Below are positions 9,648-18,725 of a DNA stretch of 64,000 bases, in pieces. How positions within the stretch are numbered: the first letter of the stretch is position 1; every line of letters begins with the position of its first letter. Source of the DNA: Bacteroidota bacterium (GTDB lineage: Bacteria > Bacteroidota > Bacteroidia > Bacteroidales > UBA10428); the NCBI GenBank assembly GCA_016699695.1, contig CP065006.1, positions 186,001 to 250,000 of the forward strand. The letters run 5' to 3'. A program made the position numbers and the translations under genes. Under the pieces are notes generated by a model, which saw only the letters and a program-made list of their open reading frames with translations, did not search any database and was not told where the DNA came from.

Positions 9648-10268
9648 ATGCATACAAAACTTGTTATATCCCTTCTGTTGATTTTTTCTTGCAAGCTGAT
9701 GGCTCAGGAGAAAAAACTCATTCAGTTTACCGGAAGGGTCTTTAACGAATTTGTTCAACCTCTTCCATTTACCGATATTGCCATCGTGAACAAGAAAAGA
9801 GGTGCCATTACCGATCGTGAAGGAAAATTCACCTTTGTGGTTGAACCCTTTGACACCATAAGGTTTACATCGATAGGTTACAAAAAGGCCTTTGTAATTA
9901 TTCCCGACACTTTATCGAAGAAATTCTATACCCGTGATGTTTTGCTCGAAGCCGATACTTTTATGATTGCCGAGGTTGAAATTTACCCCTGGAAAGATTA
10001 TAACGAGTTCAAAGAAGCTATTCTTAACCTTCAGCTACCGGAAGATGATATGGATAGAGCCCAAAGAAACATTGCCATGATAAAAGCACAGATTAAGCTT
10101 GAACAAGACCCTTCAGGTTCGGCCAATTACCGCCATGTAATGCAACAAAACATGAATGGTTCGCTGACACGAGGCACCTATCCTACTTACCAGATATTTA
10201 ATATCATGGCCTGGAGCAAGTTTTTCGAGGCACTAAAAAATGGCGATTTCAAGCAAAACAAGGAATAG
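9648..10268 (+). CDS. Secreted carboxypeptidase-like regulatory domain protein
   Basis: A 206-residue protein with a signal peptide (MHTKLVISLLLIFSCKLMAQ) and an N-terminal CarboxypepD_reg-like domain (FTGRVFNEFVQPLPFTDIAIVN, GAITDREGKFTFVVEP, DTIRFTSIGYKKAFV). A mostly helical tail follows, with YPWKDYNEFKEAILNLQLP and MIKAQIKLEQ. This pattern recurs in small Bacteroidota proteins upstream of TonB receptors, and the TonB receptor at 10359 follows on the same strand 90 bp later. No enzyme motif is visible; the role is unknown. Confidence 0.75.
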   Translation: MHTKLVISLLLIFSCKLMAQEKKLIQFTGRVFNEFVQPLPFTDIAIVNKKRGAITDREGKFTFVVEPFDTIRFTSIGYKKAFVIIPDTLSKKFYTRDVLLEADTFMIAEVEIYPWKDYNEFKEAILNLQLPEDDMDRAQRNIAMIKAQIKLEQDPSGSANYRHVMQQNMNGSLTRGTYPTYQIFNIMAWSKFFEALKNGDFKQNKE

Positions 10269-10358
10269 CAAAAATTTCGCGCGACAGAAACTTTGGCTTG
10301 TTTTATTACAATTTATTTGCATTCTTTGAGTTTGTTCCATAATTGCATAAGAGAATTC

Positions 10359-12791
10359 ATGATCCATATCAGATATATCGGCTTTCTGCTTTTTTTTGCA
10401 TGTTTTGGTGTTTCGTTTGTCCATGGCCAATCAGCGCGCATTTCAGGCAAGGTAACCAACTCAGCCGGTGAACCAATGCTTGGAGCTACGCTTATAATTT
10501 CTCAAACAAATTTTGGTACAATAAGCAAAGACGATGGAAGCTTTCTGATTGAAAACCTTCCGACAGGAAACTTTACACTCCAATGTACCTTCCTTGGCTA
10601 TAAAAGCATAATTGATAGCATAATGTTAGAAGCCGGAAAAACATTGATAATTGATTTAATACTTCAGGAAGAAACCAGCGAACTTGAAAGCGTTACGGTT
10701 ACAGGTATTCAGCAGCGCGAGAACACGCTCATGCGCATCAACATGAAATCGATTGACCAGATTCCAAATACCAGCGGAAACATCGAAACCGTCATTAAAA
10801 CTATGTCGGGGGTTGTATCGGGCAACGAAATGAGTTCGCAATATTCTGTTCGTGGAGGTAGTTTCGATGAAAACCTGGTGTATGTCAACGATGTTGAGAT
10901 TTACAGGCCTCTGCTGGTGCAGAGTGCCATGCAGGAAGGACTTAGCTTTGTTCACCCGAATATGGTTGGTTCCCTGCAATTTTCGGCTGGTGCCTTCGCG
11001 GCAGAATATGGCGATAAAATGGCTTCGGTGCTGGATGTGAATTACAAACGACCTACCGATTTCGAAGGAAATGTATATGCCAGTTTACTTGGAGGAGGCA
11101 TTCAACTGGCTGGGGCAGATAAATCGAAGAAATTAACTGTAAATGCAGGCATTCGTTACAAAACTACAAACTACCTGTTAAACTCGCTTGACATCGAAGG
11201 CGAATACCAACCACGATTTACCGATTTTCAGACCCTGATTCAATACAATTTCAGCCCTAAATCAAGTATTTCGTTCCTTGGAAATTATGCTTCCAATCAG
11301 TTCGCACTGCAACCGATAAGCCGCAGCACAGACTTTGGCACACTTACGCAAACCCTCAATTTTACAGTTTTCTACGAGGGTCAGGAATACGATCGTTTCG
11401 ATAGTTACCAGGGCGCTTTGAATTACACCTATACGCCTAATTCGCGACTTGTTCTCAAGTTAATTTCTTCCGTATTCAGTACGGCCGAGCAGGTAAATTA
11501 TGATATAATTTCGGAGTATTGGCTGAACCAGATCTCTTCCGGTGCTTCGAATCGTGATACGGTTATCAATATCGGCACAGGAGCTAGCCTGGAACATGCC
11601 CGCAATAAGTTGAAAGGAAATGTGTCCACCCTTGAGCACAAGGGTCTCTATACTTTCAACAATGCTTCTCTTAAATGGGGATTGAGCATGCAGCAAGAGT
11701 CTTTCGATAACCGTTTAAGCGAATGGAGGCTGATCGACTCGGCAGGCTATTCCCTACCCTATTCCGAATCTGAGTTACTACTGGATTATTCTTATAAGGC
11801 CCAGCATTCTATATTTTCTTATCGGTATAAAGCTTTTGTACAGCATACTTATGAGTTTTATGCTTCTCTGGCGCGCATTGAGCTGAACTATGGAGTGAGG
11901 GCAAACTATTCGACCCTTAACAAGGAGTTTTTGCTTTCGCCCCGGGCATCCATTGGCCTTACACCCGATTGGGAGCGAAAGGTGCATTTTTACTTTGCCA
12001 CAGGCATTTATTCACAACCTCCACTTTTTAAAGAGCTTACCAATTACAAAGGAGAGCTTTTTCTCGATGCCAAAGCCCAAAAATCGGCACATTTTGTACT
12101 TGGAACCGATTATCACTACCAGGCCTGGGGAAGACCTTTTATTTTTACAAGTGAGGTTTTTTATAAAAACTTCTACCAGCTAACACCATATAAGATAGAA
12201 AACGTGCAGGTAAAGTATTTGCCGGAATATCGGGCCAGAGGCTATGCTGCCGGCCTCGATTTAAGGGTGAATGGCGAATTTGTACCCGGAGTCGAATCCT
12301 GGTTTAGTTTATCATTGCTCCAAACCCGCGAAGATACTTACCAGGACTCTTACCAATTATCGGATGGTACGATCAACTACCCTGGTTATTACCGACGGCC
12401 ATCGGATCAGTTTTTTACATTCTCGGTATTTTTTCAGGATTATCTGCCCTCGAACCCAAACTATAAATTGCATTTGCTTGTAAATTATGGTTCAGGACTT
12501 CCCTATTCAGGGCCCACACCCGACAGACCTTCGGAATATTACATGTTAAGCTCCTACCGGAGAGTGGATGTTGGATTTTCGCGCAACATAAAACGTCAGA
12601 AACAAACCCAAGTGGGATTGCATGACATCTGGATTGGTATAGAAATATTGAATCTGTTGGATGCCTCTAATATGGCTTCTTATGATTGGGTAAAGACAGT
12701 AGAAAACAACGAAGGAAGACAGGACAGCTTTGCAGTGCCCAACTACCTGACCGGCAGACGGCTTAACATAAAGATTTCGTCGAAATTGTAA
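10359..12791 (+). CDS. TonB-dependent receptor with CarboxypepD_reg domain
   Basis: An 810-residue outer-membrane receptor: signal peptide ending FVHGQ, CarboxypepD_reg domain (ISGKVTNSAGEPMLGATLII, GTISKDDGSFLIENLPTG), plug (SVTVTGIQQRE, QYSVRGGSFDENLVYVNDVEIYR) and a large barrel ending LNIKISSKL. The architecture is the one in which the plug bears a VRGG motif, common among SusC-like and gliding-era receptors, but no SusD neighbour is present. I start at ATG 10359; the frame is open to a TTG at 10293 with no supporting features. The ligand is unknown. Confidence 0.87.
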   Translation: MIHIRYIGFLLFFACFGVSFVHGQSARISGKVTNSAGEPMLGATLIISQTNFGTISKDDGSFLIENLPTGNFTLQCTFLGYKSIIDSIMLEAGKTLIIDLILQEETSELESVTVTGIQQRENTLMRINMKSIDQIPNTSGNIETVIKTMSGVVSGNEMSSQYSVRGGSFDENLVYVNDVEIYRPLLVQSAMQEGLSFVHPNMVGSLQFSAGAFAAEYGDKMASVLDVNYKRPTDFEGNVYASLLGGGIQLAGADKSKKLTVNAGIRYKTTNYLLNSLDIEGEYQPRFTDFQTLIQYNFSPKSSISFLGNYASNQFALQPISRSTDFGTLTQTLNFTVFYEGQEYDRFDSYQGALNYTYTPNSRLVLKLISSVFSTAEQVNYDIISEYWLNQISSGASNRDTVINIGTGASLEHARNKLKGNVSTLEHKGLYTFNNASLKWGLSMQQESFDNRLSEWRLIDSAGYSLPYSESELLLDYSYKAQHSIFSYRYKAFVQHTYEFYASLARIELNYGVRANYSTLNKEFLLSPRASIGLTPDWERKVHFYFATGIYSQPPLFKELTNYKGELFLDAKAQKSAHFVLGTDYHYQAWGRPFIFTSEVFYKNFYQLTPYKIENVQVKYLPEYRARGYAAGLDLRVNGEFVPGVESWFSLSLLQTREDTYQDSYQLSDGTINYPGYYRRPSDQFFTFSVFFQDYLPSNPNYKLHLLVNYGSGLPYSGPTPDRPSEYYMLSSYRRVDVGFSRNIKRQKQTQVGLHDIWIGIEILNLLDASNMASYDWVKTVENNEGRQDSFAVPNYLTGRRLNIKISSKL

Positions 12792-12804
12792 GAAGGAGAA
12801 AAGT

Positions 12805-13200
12805 CTACTCCAAATCCTGCAGCTGGATGTTGAGTGCCTTTACTGATATTTGTATCTCGCGCACCGACAAAGCCAGGGAAAGAATCAGTAGCACAAGGGC
12901 AATGCCAAATATTACTTCTGCAAATGCCTGCCACTGCACATAAATCATAAACATGCACACCACGCAAAGTAGAAGGCTTGTAATGCCATAAAACTGCATG
13001 TTGCGAATCAGGTTTAACCTTTTTTTCAGATTTTTTATTTGTCCGAAGATGATTGAGTTAGGGTTTGCCTGGTACTGGGCATAAAGACTTCTTACCAGGC
13101 TGGCAAGTGCCAGAAACCTGTTGGTATAAGCCAGAAGTAATAGAGAAATAGCAGAAAAAAGAAGGGCGGGTGTAGCAAGTGTAAGCTGGACTTCTGCCAT
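12805..13200 (-). CDS. DUF2721 membrane protein
   Basis: A 131-residue protein with three hydrophobic segments (residues about 9-30, 70-90 and 92-112). Family landmarks are TPALLFSAISLLLLAYTNRFLALASLVRSL at the N-terminus and KNLKKRLNLIRNMQFYGITSLL in the middle. DUF2721 proteins are short inner-membrane proteins of unknown function. It converges with the TonB receptor gene (13-bp gap) and follows a response-regulator gene on the same strand by 24 bp, so co-expression with the regulator is possible. Confidence 0.8.
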   Translation of the reverse strand: MAEVQLTLATPALLFSAISLLLLAYTNRFLALASLVRSLYAQYQANPNSIIFGQIKNLKKRLNLIRNMQFYGITSLLLCVVCMFMIYVQWQAFAEVIFGIALVLLILSLALSVREIQISVKALNIQLQDLE

Positions 13201-13224
13201 ATAGTGGATAAAAAGGTTAATGCT

Positions 13225-13665
13225 CTATGCTAAATATTTCGCTAATGTATCGTACAAAAGTTTATAACGAACCGGTTTAGCCAGAAAATCATCAACACCT
13301 ACCGAAAAGCAATTTTGTTTATCTTCTTCCATGGCAAAAGCGGTTTGTGCCACGACAATCACATCCTTGCGAAACGATTTTACTGCTCTGGTGGCTTCGA
13401 TTCCATTCATCTTTGGCATTTTAATATCCATGAGAATTAAATCGATATTCGGATAGATTCGGGCCATTTCCAATGCTTCCTCGCCATTATGAGCCCGTAG
13501 AATGTTTACCTTGGTCTTTTGCAATGCAGATTGCAGGTAAAGGAAATTCACATCTTCATCTTCCGCAATTAATATTGTTTTGGCGCTCCAGTCGATTGTC
13601 TCTTCCAATTTTGTACTCCTCTCGATAGTTTTCGACGATATACCTTCAAAAATCTTTTCTGTCAT
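13225..13665 (-). CDS. Single-domain response regulator
   Basis: A 146-residue protein: about 28 extra N-terminal residues, then one receiver domain. Acidic pocket E35/D36, phospho-acceptor D80 (LILMDIKMPKMNG) and the conserved Lys in FLAKPVRY are all present. There is no output domain, so it acts by protein interaction or as a phosphorelay intermediate. The receiver resembles those of hybrid histidine kinases (MPKMNGIEATRAVK). No kinase lies adjacent. Confidence 0.88.
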   Translation of the reverse strand: MTEKIFEGISSKTIERSTKLEETIDWSAKTILIAEDEDVNFLYLQSALQKTKVNILRAHNGEEALEMARIYPNIDLILMDIKMPKMNGIEATRAVKSFRKDVIVVAQTAFAMEEDKQNCFSVGVDDFLAKPVRYKLLYDTLAKYLA

Positions 13666-13965
13666 TTAAAAACGTTTTACCCTTTAAAATACCTTCCACT
13701 CACTCATAAACAATGTTCCAATATACGCCGGTATTGTTAAAAGGTTTTACTATTTTTTTTTCTAAGCTTTTTTCTTCTTCGAATATATATAAAATAATTG
13801 AGTGACAGAGCTCCCTTGAAGTATGAAAAAACACCACAGCAGGAAGGTTTTGGAAAGGAAAAGAAATAGACTAAAAAATGAATACTATTTCCATTTTTCT
13901 TAAATAAGCCTTTTTATGAACGAATACTTATGCCTGATGAGTGCCCTCCATTTTAAAGTAGACTC
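13666..13965. other. 300-bp gap without a convincing gene
   Basis: AT-rich spacer between the response regulator and metA. It holds one 26-codon basic frame on the plus strand (13823-13903) with no supporting signals. I see no RNA gene, terminator or operator. Confidence 0.5.
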
Positions 13966-14883
13966 TTATCCGATTTCGTTGATATTGTATGGAGTAGCCT
14001 GATAAACATAATAGTTTAACCAATTTGAAAACAGCAAGTTGGCATGACTGCGCCAACGCACCCTGGGCGGTTGCGTAGGATCGTCGTTTGGAAAGTAGTT
14101 TTTGGGTACCTGTATGTCCAGTCCACGGGCCAAATCGCGCTGATATTCTTCCAGCAAAGTACTCGGATCGTATTCTGAGTGTCCGGTAACAAAAATCTGA
14201 CGGCCTGTTTTCTCCATTACAATGTAAACTCCGGCTTCGTTCGACTCCGATATTATCTCCAGATCGCCAATGCCAATAATATCGTTGCGCCTTATTTCTG
14301 TATGCCGGGAATGGGGAGCCTGAAAAACCTCGTCGAACCCTCTGATGAGCGGTATATGGCGGTTGTACAAAGTATGGTCGAACACACCAAACATTTTTTC
14401 TTTAAGAGGGTATTTAGGAACCTTATAAAAATGGTACAATCCGGCCTGCGCGCCCCAACAAATAAAAAGCGATGAGGTTACATTACTTAACGACCAGTCC
14501 ATTACCCGCTTAATTTCATCCCAGTAATCGACTTGTTCAAAATCGAGCTGCTCCACAGGTGCCCCGGTTACAATTAAACCATCGTATTTTTGATCTTTAA
14601 TTTCGTCGAAAGATTTGTAAAAGGCCTTCAGGTGTTCCAGGGGTGTATTTTTCGAAATATGCTCGCGGGTGTGCAATAAAACAATTTCGACCTGTAAAGG
14701 AGTATTCGAAAGCAGGCGCAATATATGGGTCTCAGTTTTAATTTTTAAAGGCATCAGGTTAAGCAACACCAATCTGAGCGGTCGGATATCCTGATGAATG
14801 GCCTGAGTTTCTTTCATCACAAAAATATTCTCCTGCTCTAGAATTTCAACAGAGGGAAGTTTATCGGGGATGTTTAATGGCAT
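13966..14883 (-). CDS. metA: Homoserine O-acyltransferase MetA (predicted acetyl-CoA type)
   Basis: A 305-residue cytosolic enzyme acylating homoserine in methionine synthesis. The start at ATG 14883 gives MPLNIPDKLPSVEIL, matching the family N-terminus; the frame extends further upstream without similarity. The catalytic Cys sits in LFICWGAQAG and the His/Glu in FVTGHSEYD. At the position equivalent to E. coli Gly111 (TGAPLG) this protein has Glu111 (TGAPVE). That residue is reported to switch MetA from succinyl-CoA to acetyl-CoA, so I predict homoserine O-acetyltransferase activity. No SAM riboswitch is seen upstream. Confidence 0.93.
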   Translation of the reverse strand: MPLNIPDKLPSVEILEQENIFVMKETQAIHQDIRPLRLVLLNLMPLKIKTETHILRLLSNTPLQVEIVLLHTREHISKNTPLEHLKAFYKSFDEIKDQKYDGLIVTGAPVEQLDFEQVDYWDEIKRVMDWSLSNVTSSLFICWGAQAGLYHFYKVPKYPLKEKMFGVFDHTLYNRHIPLIRGFDEVFQAPHSRHTEIRRNDIIGIGDLEIISESNEAGVYIVMEKTGRQIFVTGHSEYDPSTLLEEYQRDLARGLDIQVPKNYFPNDDPTQPPRVRWRSHANLLFSNWLNYYVYQATPYNINEIG

Positions 14884-14930
14884 GTTAAAAATTTTATGGT
14901 GTAAAAATAATACAATTAAGCTAATCGTCA

Positions 14931-14942
14931 TGATAAAAATCA
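14931..14942. promoter_or_regulatory. FNR-type box TGAT-N4-ATCA (site 1)
   Basis: TGATAAAAATCA, a perfect palindrome in its outer 4+4 bases, lies 97 bp before the ATG at 15040 and 48 bp before metA. It is one of six such intergenic sites; the spacing fits the gene at 15040 better. Confidence 0.5.
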
Positions 14943-15039
14943 TGCTTGTAAAATACGGTGTATATATCTGATAATATGATTTTTACATTTTTGGCATACT
15001 CTTTGCAAATTTGATAATCGAAACCAATAATTTCAGACC

Positions 15040-15816
15040 ATGAAAAAATCGATACTCGTATTGGTAATGCTGATCACAGCTGCAACAGCATACAATCAGT
15101 CTTCAAGGAGGACTACCAGTGCAAATACAGAAACAGCCAATCGTAACCAGAACACTCCAACTACTGTTACACGCAATAGCAACACTTCTCGTGAAGTCAA
15201 TACAAGTGCTCCTAATACAAGTTCTTCAAGAGAGGTTAATACTTCCAGAGAAGTCAACACTTCTAGAGATGTAAATACCGGAACCTACCAGAGAGAACAC
15301 CACAACGGAAGTTACGAAAGCGTGAATCATTCTGCCTACAGACGCCCGGCTCACAGTGTAAGTCATCACAATCATACTACTACCGTATACCGCGATGTGT
15401 ACTATACTTATCGTGCACCGAGTCATGTTGACGTAATTTGGACAGCCGATTTACACAGGCATTATGTTGAAATGTATCCATCGCACCGTTACTGGCAGTA
15501 TTCTTATGGCTACCGCATTGCATCGGTACCAGCTTACAATGCTGAATACTACATTGGCGATGTACGTAAAGTTTACGGTCGCGTAACCGATGTATACTAC
15601 GCACCCGAAACCGATGAGTTCTTTCTCTACATTGGACCATACTTTCCCTATCAGCACCTGACTGTAATTGTTCCCGGACACATTGCCCGTAACTATAGCC
15701 ACAAACCTGCCAGGTACTTTATGAACCAGGATATTGCAATCACCGGATTAATTACTGCTTACGAAGGTAAACCCGAAATATTGGTTAAGCGCAATTCTCA
15801 GATGAATGTTTACTAA
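15040..15816 (+). CDS. Secreted protein with SREVNT repeats and OB-fold-like C-terminus
   Basis: A 258-residue protein with a signal peptide (MKKSILVLVMLITAATAYNQ). A low-complexity Ser/Thr/Asn region follows, holding imperfect repeats of NTSREV (DNA about 15181-15282). Next is a His/Tyr-rich middle and a C-terminal domain from about residue 175. That domain (VRKVYGRVTDVYYAPETDE, LTVIVPGHIARN, DIAITGLITAYEGKPEILVK) has the strand pattern of a periplasmic OB-fold: an inference, no catalytic residue seen. An FNR-type box lies 97 bp upstream and a terminator follows. Confidence 0.75.
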   Translation: MKKSILVLVMLITAATAYNQSSRRTTSANTETANRNQNTPTTVTRNSNTSREVNTSAPNTSSSREVNTSREVNTSRDVNTGTYQREHHNGSYESVNHSAYRRPAHSVSHHNHTTTVYRDVYYTYRAPSHVDVIWTADLHRHYVEMYPSHRYWQYSYGYRIASVPAYNAEYYIGDVRKVYGRVTDVYYAPETDEFFLYIGPYFPYQHLTVIVPGHIARNYSHKPARYFMNQDIAITGLITAYEGKPEILVKRNSQMNVY

Positions 15817-15838
15817 CCTATCTCGTTAGAAGAAGGCG

Positions 15839-15868
15839 GCCGCCCCACACCGGGCGGTCTTTTTTTTT
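15839..15868 (+). terminator. Intrinsic terminator
   Basis: Stem CCGCCC/GGGCGG with a short loop and a run of nine T's, 23 bp after the stop at 15816. Confidence 0.85.
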
Positions 15869-15961
15869 GCAACAGGGCAAACCGATTCTTATCTGATACA
15901 GGAATGCCGTGGGCATATATTATTCATATTAATGCCATGTTTGCTACAACCGCATAAAATT

Positions 15962-16004
15962 AAAAAGAATGACGGAGAAGCTTATGCAAAAGCCTCTCCG
16001 TCAT
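15962..16004 (-). terminator. Intrinsic terminator for the 16047-17458 genes
   Basis: Read on the minus strand: stem ATGACGGAGAGGCTT pairing with AAGCTTCTCCGTCAT (one mismatch), followed by TCTTTTTA, 43 bp after the stop at 16047. Confidence 0.8.
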
Positions 16005-16046
16005 ATCATAAAAATTTTTTGATGATGTGTTGCTGGTCAAAGCTGA

Positions 16047-16955
16047 TTAATAAACACCTCCATAAGCCGTCGGAAAATACATGGCAGCCATCTGGGCATT
16101 AAAAAAATCATCACCTGTGTCGCCTCCGTAAAACATACGTGCGTTTAAATAAAAGGTATAGGATCCGGCGGCCGGTACATAAAATACCCTTGAAAGATGC
16201 ACCGGATAACCATAATTAGATTCGGTTGGAAGGCTCGATGGTAGGCGGACATAACCAAATCCTGGTTGTCCATAATTAACATCGTTCTTATCTGCCATCA
16301 ACTGAAAATGAGCTTCATCATTCGTGCCATTGGAATGGTTGATTTTTAAAGATAATGAGCTTGTAACATATACATAACCTTCGGCAGGAACCTCTATGTA
16401 GACCGTATCAATTGCAGAAATCGTGGTTGGCATATCTTTAAATGAATTCAAAGGGGTTTTAACGGAAGCTGCTATACCCGGTTCATCAAGAATTTCTGCC
16501 GCAGTAACGGCATTATTAGATATCTTTCCGGCTGTGATAGCATTGTTTGCAACTGTCGCAGCTTCTTTTGCATTGAGGGCATAAGGCACCGACAGAAGCT
16601 GCGTAGTGGAATAATGCGAATAAGCCGTGCCTCCTGCTGGGTCCATTTCTACCTTTAAAAAATAAAGGTCGGCACCCCACTCAATATCGACAAAATTGTC
16701 GGTTGTGGTTCCGCTGCCAATTTTCAGGTTCACAATGCCCTGTGTATTGGTGGTTGCATTATGCGTTTCGGTATAAACAACCGTTCCGGTTTCGTTTGTT
16801 TGTAAAACACTTATTCTGAAACTAACTGACTGGCTTTTTATCAGTTCGCCGCCAGTGTTTCTCACCACAGCCTGGTAATTGAGCATCTCGGGGGTTTGAG
16901 CAAAAACTAATGAAACGAAAAGAAATAGTATTAGTGATAAAAATAAGTTTTTCAT
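16047..16955 (-). CDS. Secreted protein with tail-fibre-like N-terminal segment
   Basis: A 302-residue protein with a signal peptide (ending LVFAQ). The recurrent Bacteroidota segment PEMLNYQAVVRNTGGELIK, VSFRISVLQ and YSTTQLLSVPYALNAKEA often precedes collagen-like or tail-fibre regions. A short NAITAGKISNNAVTAAEI repeat follows, then a beta-rich C-terminal domain (VYIEVPAEGYVYVTSSLSL, GSYTFYLNARMFYGG) resembling a C1q/TNF-type jelly roll. There is no T9SS tail of its own. It lies 11 bp after the T9SS-tail gene, so they form an operon. The function is unknown; surface display is likely. Confidence 0.65.
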   Translation of the reverse strand: MKNLFLSLILFLFVSLVFAQTPEMLNYQAVVRNTGGELIKSQSVSFRISVLQTNETGTVVYTETHNATTNTQGIVNLKIGSGTTTDNFVDIEWGADLYFLKVEMDPAGGTAYSHYSTTQLLSVPYALNAKEAATVANNAITAGKISNNAVTAAEILDEPGIAASVKTPLNSFKDMPTTISAIDTVYIEVPAEGYVYVTSSLSLKINHSNGTNDEAHFQLMADKNDVNYGQPGFGYVRLPSSLPTESNYGYPVHLSRVFYVPAAGSYTFYLNARMFYGGDTGDDFFNAQMAAMYFPTAYGGVY

Positions 16956-16966
16956 GGTTATAGGAT

Positions 16967-17458
16967 TTAGGGTTTAGCAATTTTGAAGGATTTTAATAAT
17001 TTACCTGAATTATCCGAAATATTCAACAGGTATAAGCCGGCTGGCAGCACCTGCATATCAATCTGATTTTGATTCAGGTACAACAATTGTTGTTTAATAA
17101 CACTACCGCTCATATTTAAAAGAACAGCGGTCATTCCAGGCATTCCGTCTTCTCCTACAGAAATAGTAAGAAAATCGGAGGATGGAATGGGAAAGACCAT
17201 TAATTCGAATGCCAGGCCGGGTGCATCGACAAGAGTGGTTACTTCATACCCAGGTTGCTGAAAACCCTGTGTAAGCTGGGCTCCTGTAACTACCGCAGAA
17301 GAATAGACAATACTCTCTCCGAGTGTCCACTGAAGGTTCACATCCGCTGCTACCCCTTCTCCCCCTGAACTGGCAATTACCTGCTGCTGGGCTGATACTA
17401 AAACGGTCAGCATACCACCCAGCAAACCAATACTGAGAAAACATAACTTTTTTGCCAT
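16967..17458 (-). CDS. T9SS type A sorting-domain protein
   Basis: A 163-residue secreted protein: an N-terminal hydrophobic segment ending VSAQQ, then a short domain with LQWTLGESIVYSS and LTQGFQQPGYEV (a segment common in Bacteroidota T9SS cargo). The last 80 residues form a type A C-terminal sorting domain: FELMVFPIPSSDFLTISVG, MSGSVIKQQLL, LPAGLYLLNISDNSGKLLKSFKIAKP. It implies a working type IX secretion system elsewhere in the genome. Almost the whole mature protein is sorting signal plus linker, so the cargo part is minimal. Confidence 0.85.
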   Translation of the reverse strand: MAKKLCFLSIGLLGGMLTVLVSAQQQVIASSGGEGVAADVNLQWTLGESIVYSSAVVTGAQLTQGFQQPGYEVTTLVDAPGLAFELMVFPIPSSDFLTISVGEDGMPGMTAVLLNMSGSVIKQQLLYLNQNQIDMQVLPAGLYLLNISDNSGKLLKSFKIAKP

Positions 17459-17632
17459 AAGTTTAATTTTAGTTTGGTTTGATTAAAATAAAAAAGCATA
17501 AATAAACAAGTTACAAAAAAATCACTTCTGTATGATTTAATTCGTTGAATCCGCTAATTCGAACTGTTGCCGGTTTGTTACCGCTTTATGGCCTGCCTTT
17601 AACAGGTTAAACTGCAAGCCAATTATTTATTA

Positions 17633-17640
17633 TATCTTTG
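17633..17640 (+). promoter_or_regulatory. Candidate -7 promoter element for rlmN
   Basis: TATCTTTG matches TAnnTTTG and lies 22 bp before the rlmN ATG. The -33 element is weak. Confidence 0.45.
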
Positions 17641-17662
17641 CCAATCATTTTTGCACATCGCT

Positions 17663-18685
17663 ATGAAAAACATTGTGGGTTTAACCCTACCCGACCTAAA
17701 ATCTATTGTCAAATCTTTCGAAATGCCCGAATACCTTGCTAAAGAGGTAGGCAAATGGATTTACCAACGCGGTGCCAAAAGCTTCGACGAAATGACTAAC
17801 CTTCCAGCAAAGGGACGCGATTTGCTCAAAGAGCACTATTCCATACAGCTAGCTGCTCCTGACGAAGTGAAAGAATCGACCGATGGCACAAAAAAGTACC
17901 TTTTTCATGCCCTTAATGGAAAATACATCGAAACAGCCTATATTCCGGAAGAAAACCGCCATACACTTTGTGTGTCCTCTCAAGTGGGCTGTAAAATGGG
18001 CTGCCGGTTTTGCATGACTGCCCGCCAGGGTTTGCAGGGACAATTAACTGCAAGCGATATTTTAAACCAACTGCTAAGCCTACCCGAGCGCGAAAAAGTA
18101 ACCAATATGGTTTTTATGGGAATGGGCGAACCTTTTGATAATACCGATGAGGTTCTGAAAGCGCTTGAATTGCTGACTGCCGATTACGGTTTTGGATTTA
18201 GTCCGCGTAGAATAAACGTATCCACCATCGGACTCATACCCGGCATGAAACGGTTTATTACCGAATCGAAGTGCCATCTGGCAGTAAGTATGCACAGCCC
18301 TTTCGACCCGGAGCGTAAAAAATTAATGCCCGTTCAAAGGTTATACCCGATTGATGAGGTAGTAGAGGTCATTCGTCAGGCCAATTTTGAACGCCAAAGA
18401 CGCATCTCTTTCGAATATATTCTCTTCAAGGGCATAAACGACACTCAGGCCCATGTAAATCAGATGGCCAAACTTTTAAACGGCCTGCGATGCAGGGTTA
18501 ATGTGATGCAATATCATTCCATTCCTGGTTCGGGACTGGAAGGTGCCAGCCATCAATCGCTCACCAATTTCCGCGACCAATTGAACAACAAGGGTATCAT
18601 TGCCACTATTCGCACCTCGCGGGGTGAAGATATTATGGCTGCCTGCGGAATGCTTTCCACCGGAAAGATTATTCAGGATCAATAG
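17663..18685 (+). CDS. rlmN: 23S rRNA/tRNA adenine-C2 methyltransferase RlmN
   Basis: A 340-residue radical SAM enzyme that methylates C2 of A2503 in 23S rRNA and A37 of some tRNAs. The SAM-cluster motif CKMGCRFC places C110, C114 and C117. Further landmarks are MVFMGMGEPFDN, RRINVSTIGLIPGM, HLAVSMHSP and MQYHSIPGSG, and the catalytic C-terminal Cys lies in DIMAACGML. The N-terminal helical domain has WIYQRGAKSFDEMTNLPA. I use ATG 17663; the frame also opens at a TTG at 17651. The length is normal for the family. Confidence 0.97.
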   Translation: MKNIVGLTLPDLKSIVKSFEMPEYLAKEVGKWIYQRGAKSFDEMTNLPAKGRDLLKEHYSIQLAAPDEVKESTDGTKKYLFHALNGKYIETAYIPEENRHTLCVSSQVGCKMGCRFCMTARQGLQGQLTASDILNQLLSLPEREKVTNMVFMGMGEPFDNTDEVLKALELLTADYGFGFSPRRINVSTIGLIPGMKRFITESKCHLAVSMHSPFDPERKKLMPVQRLYPIDEVVEVIRQANFERQRRISFEYILFKGINDTQAHVNQMAKLLNGLRCRVNVMQYHSIPGSGLEGASHQSLTNFRDQLNNKGIIATIRTSRGEDIMAACGMLSTGKIIQDQ

Positions 18686-18725
18686 ATACTCAACATATTG
18701 ATTCTACCTAATAGCGATGGATGAT

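Noticed and set aside
10360..10371. TGATCCATATCA over the start codon of the TonB receptor
   Set aside because: Same 12 bases as site 6, but it is made of the first codons of the gene and lies where an activator site is not expected; likely chance.
13823..13903. 26-codon basic frame on the plus strand
   Set aside because: No promoter, terminator or family pattern; composition alone explains it.
14884..15039. SAM riboswitch upstream of metA
   Set aside because: No multi-helix junction, kink-turn or terminator-like hairpin can be seen; only the FNR-type box.
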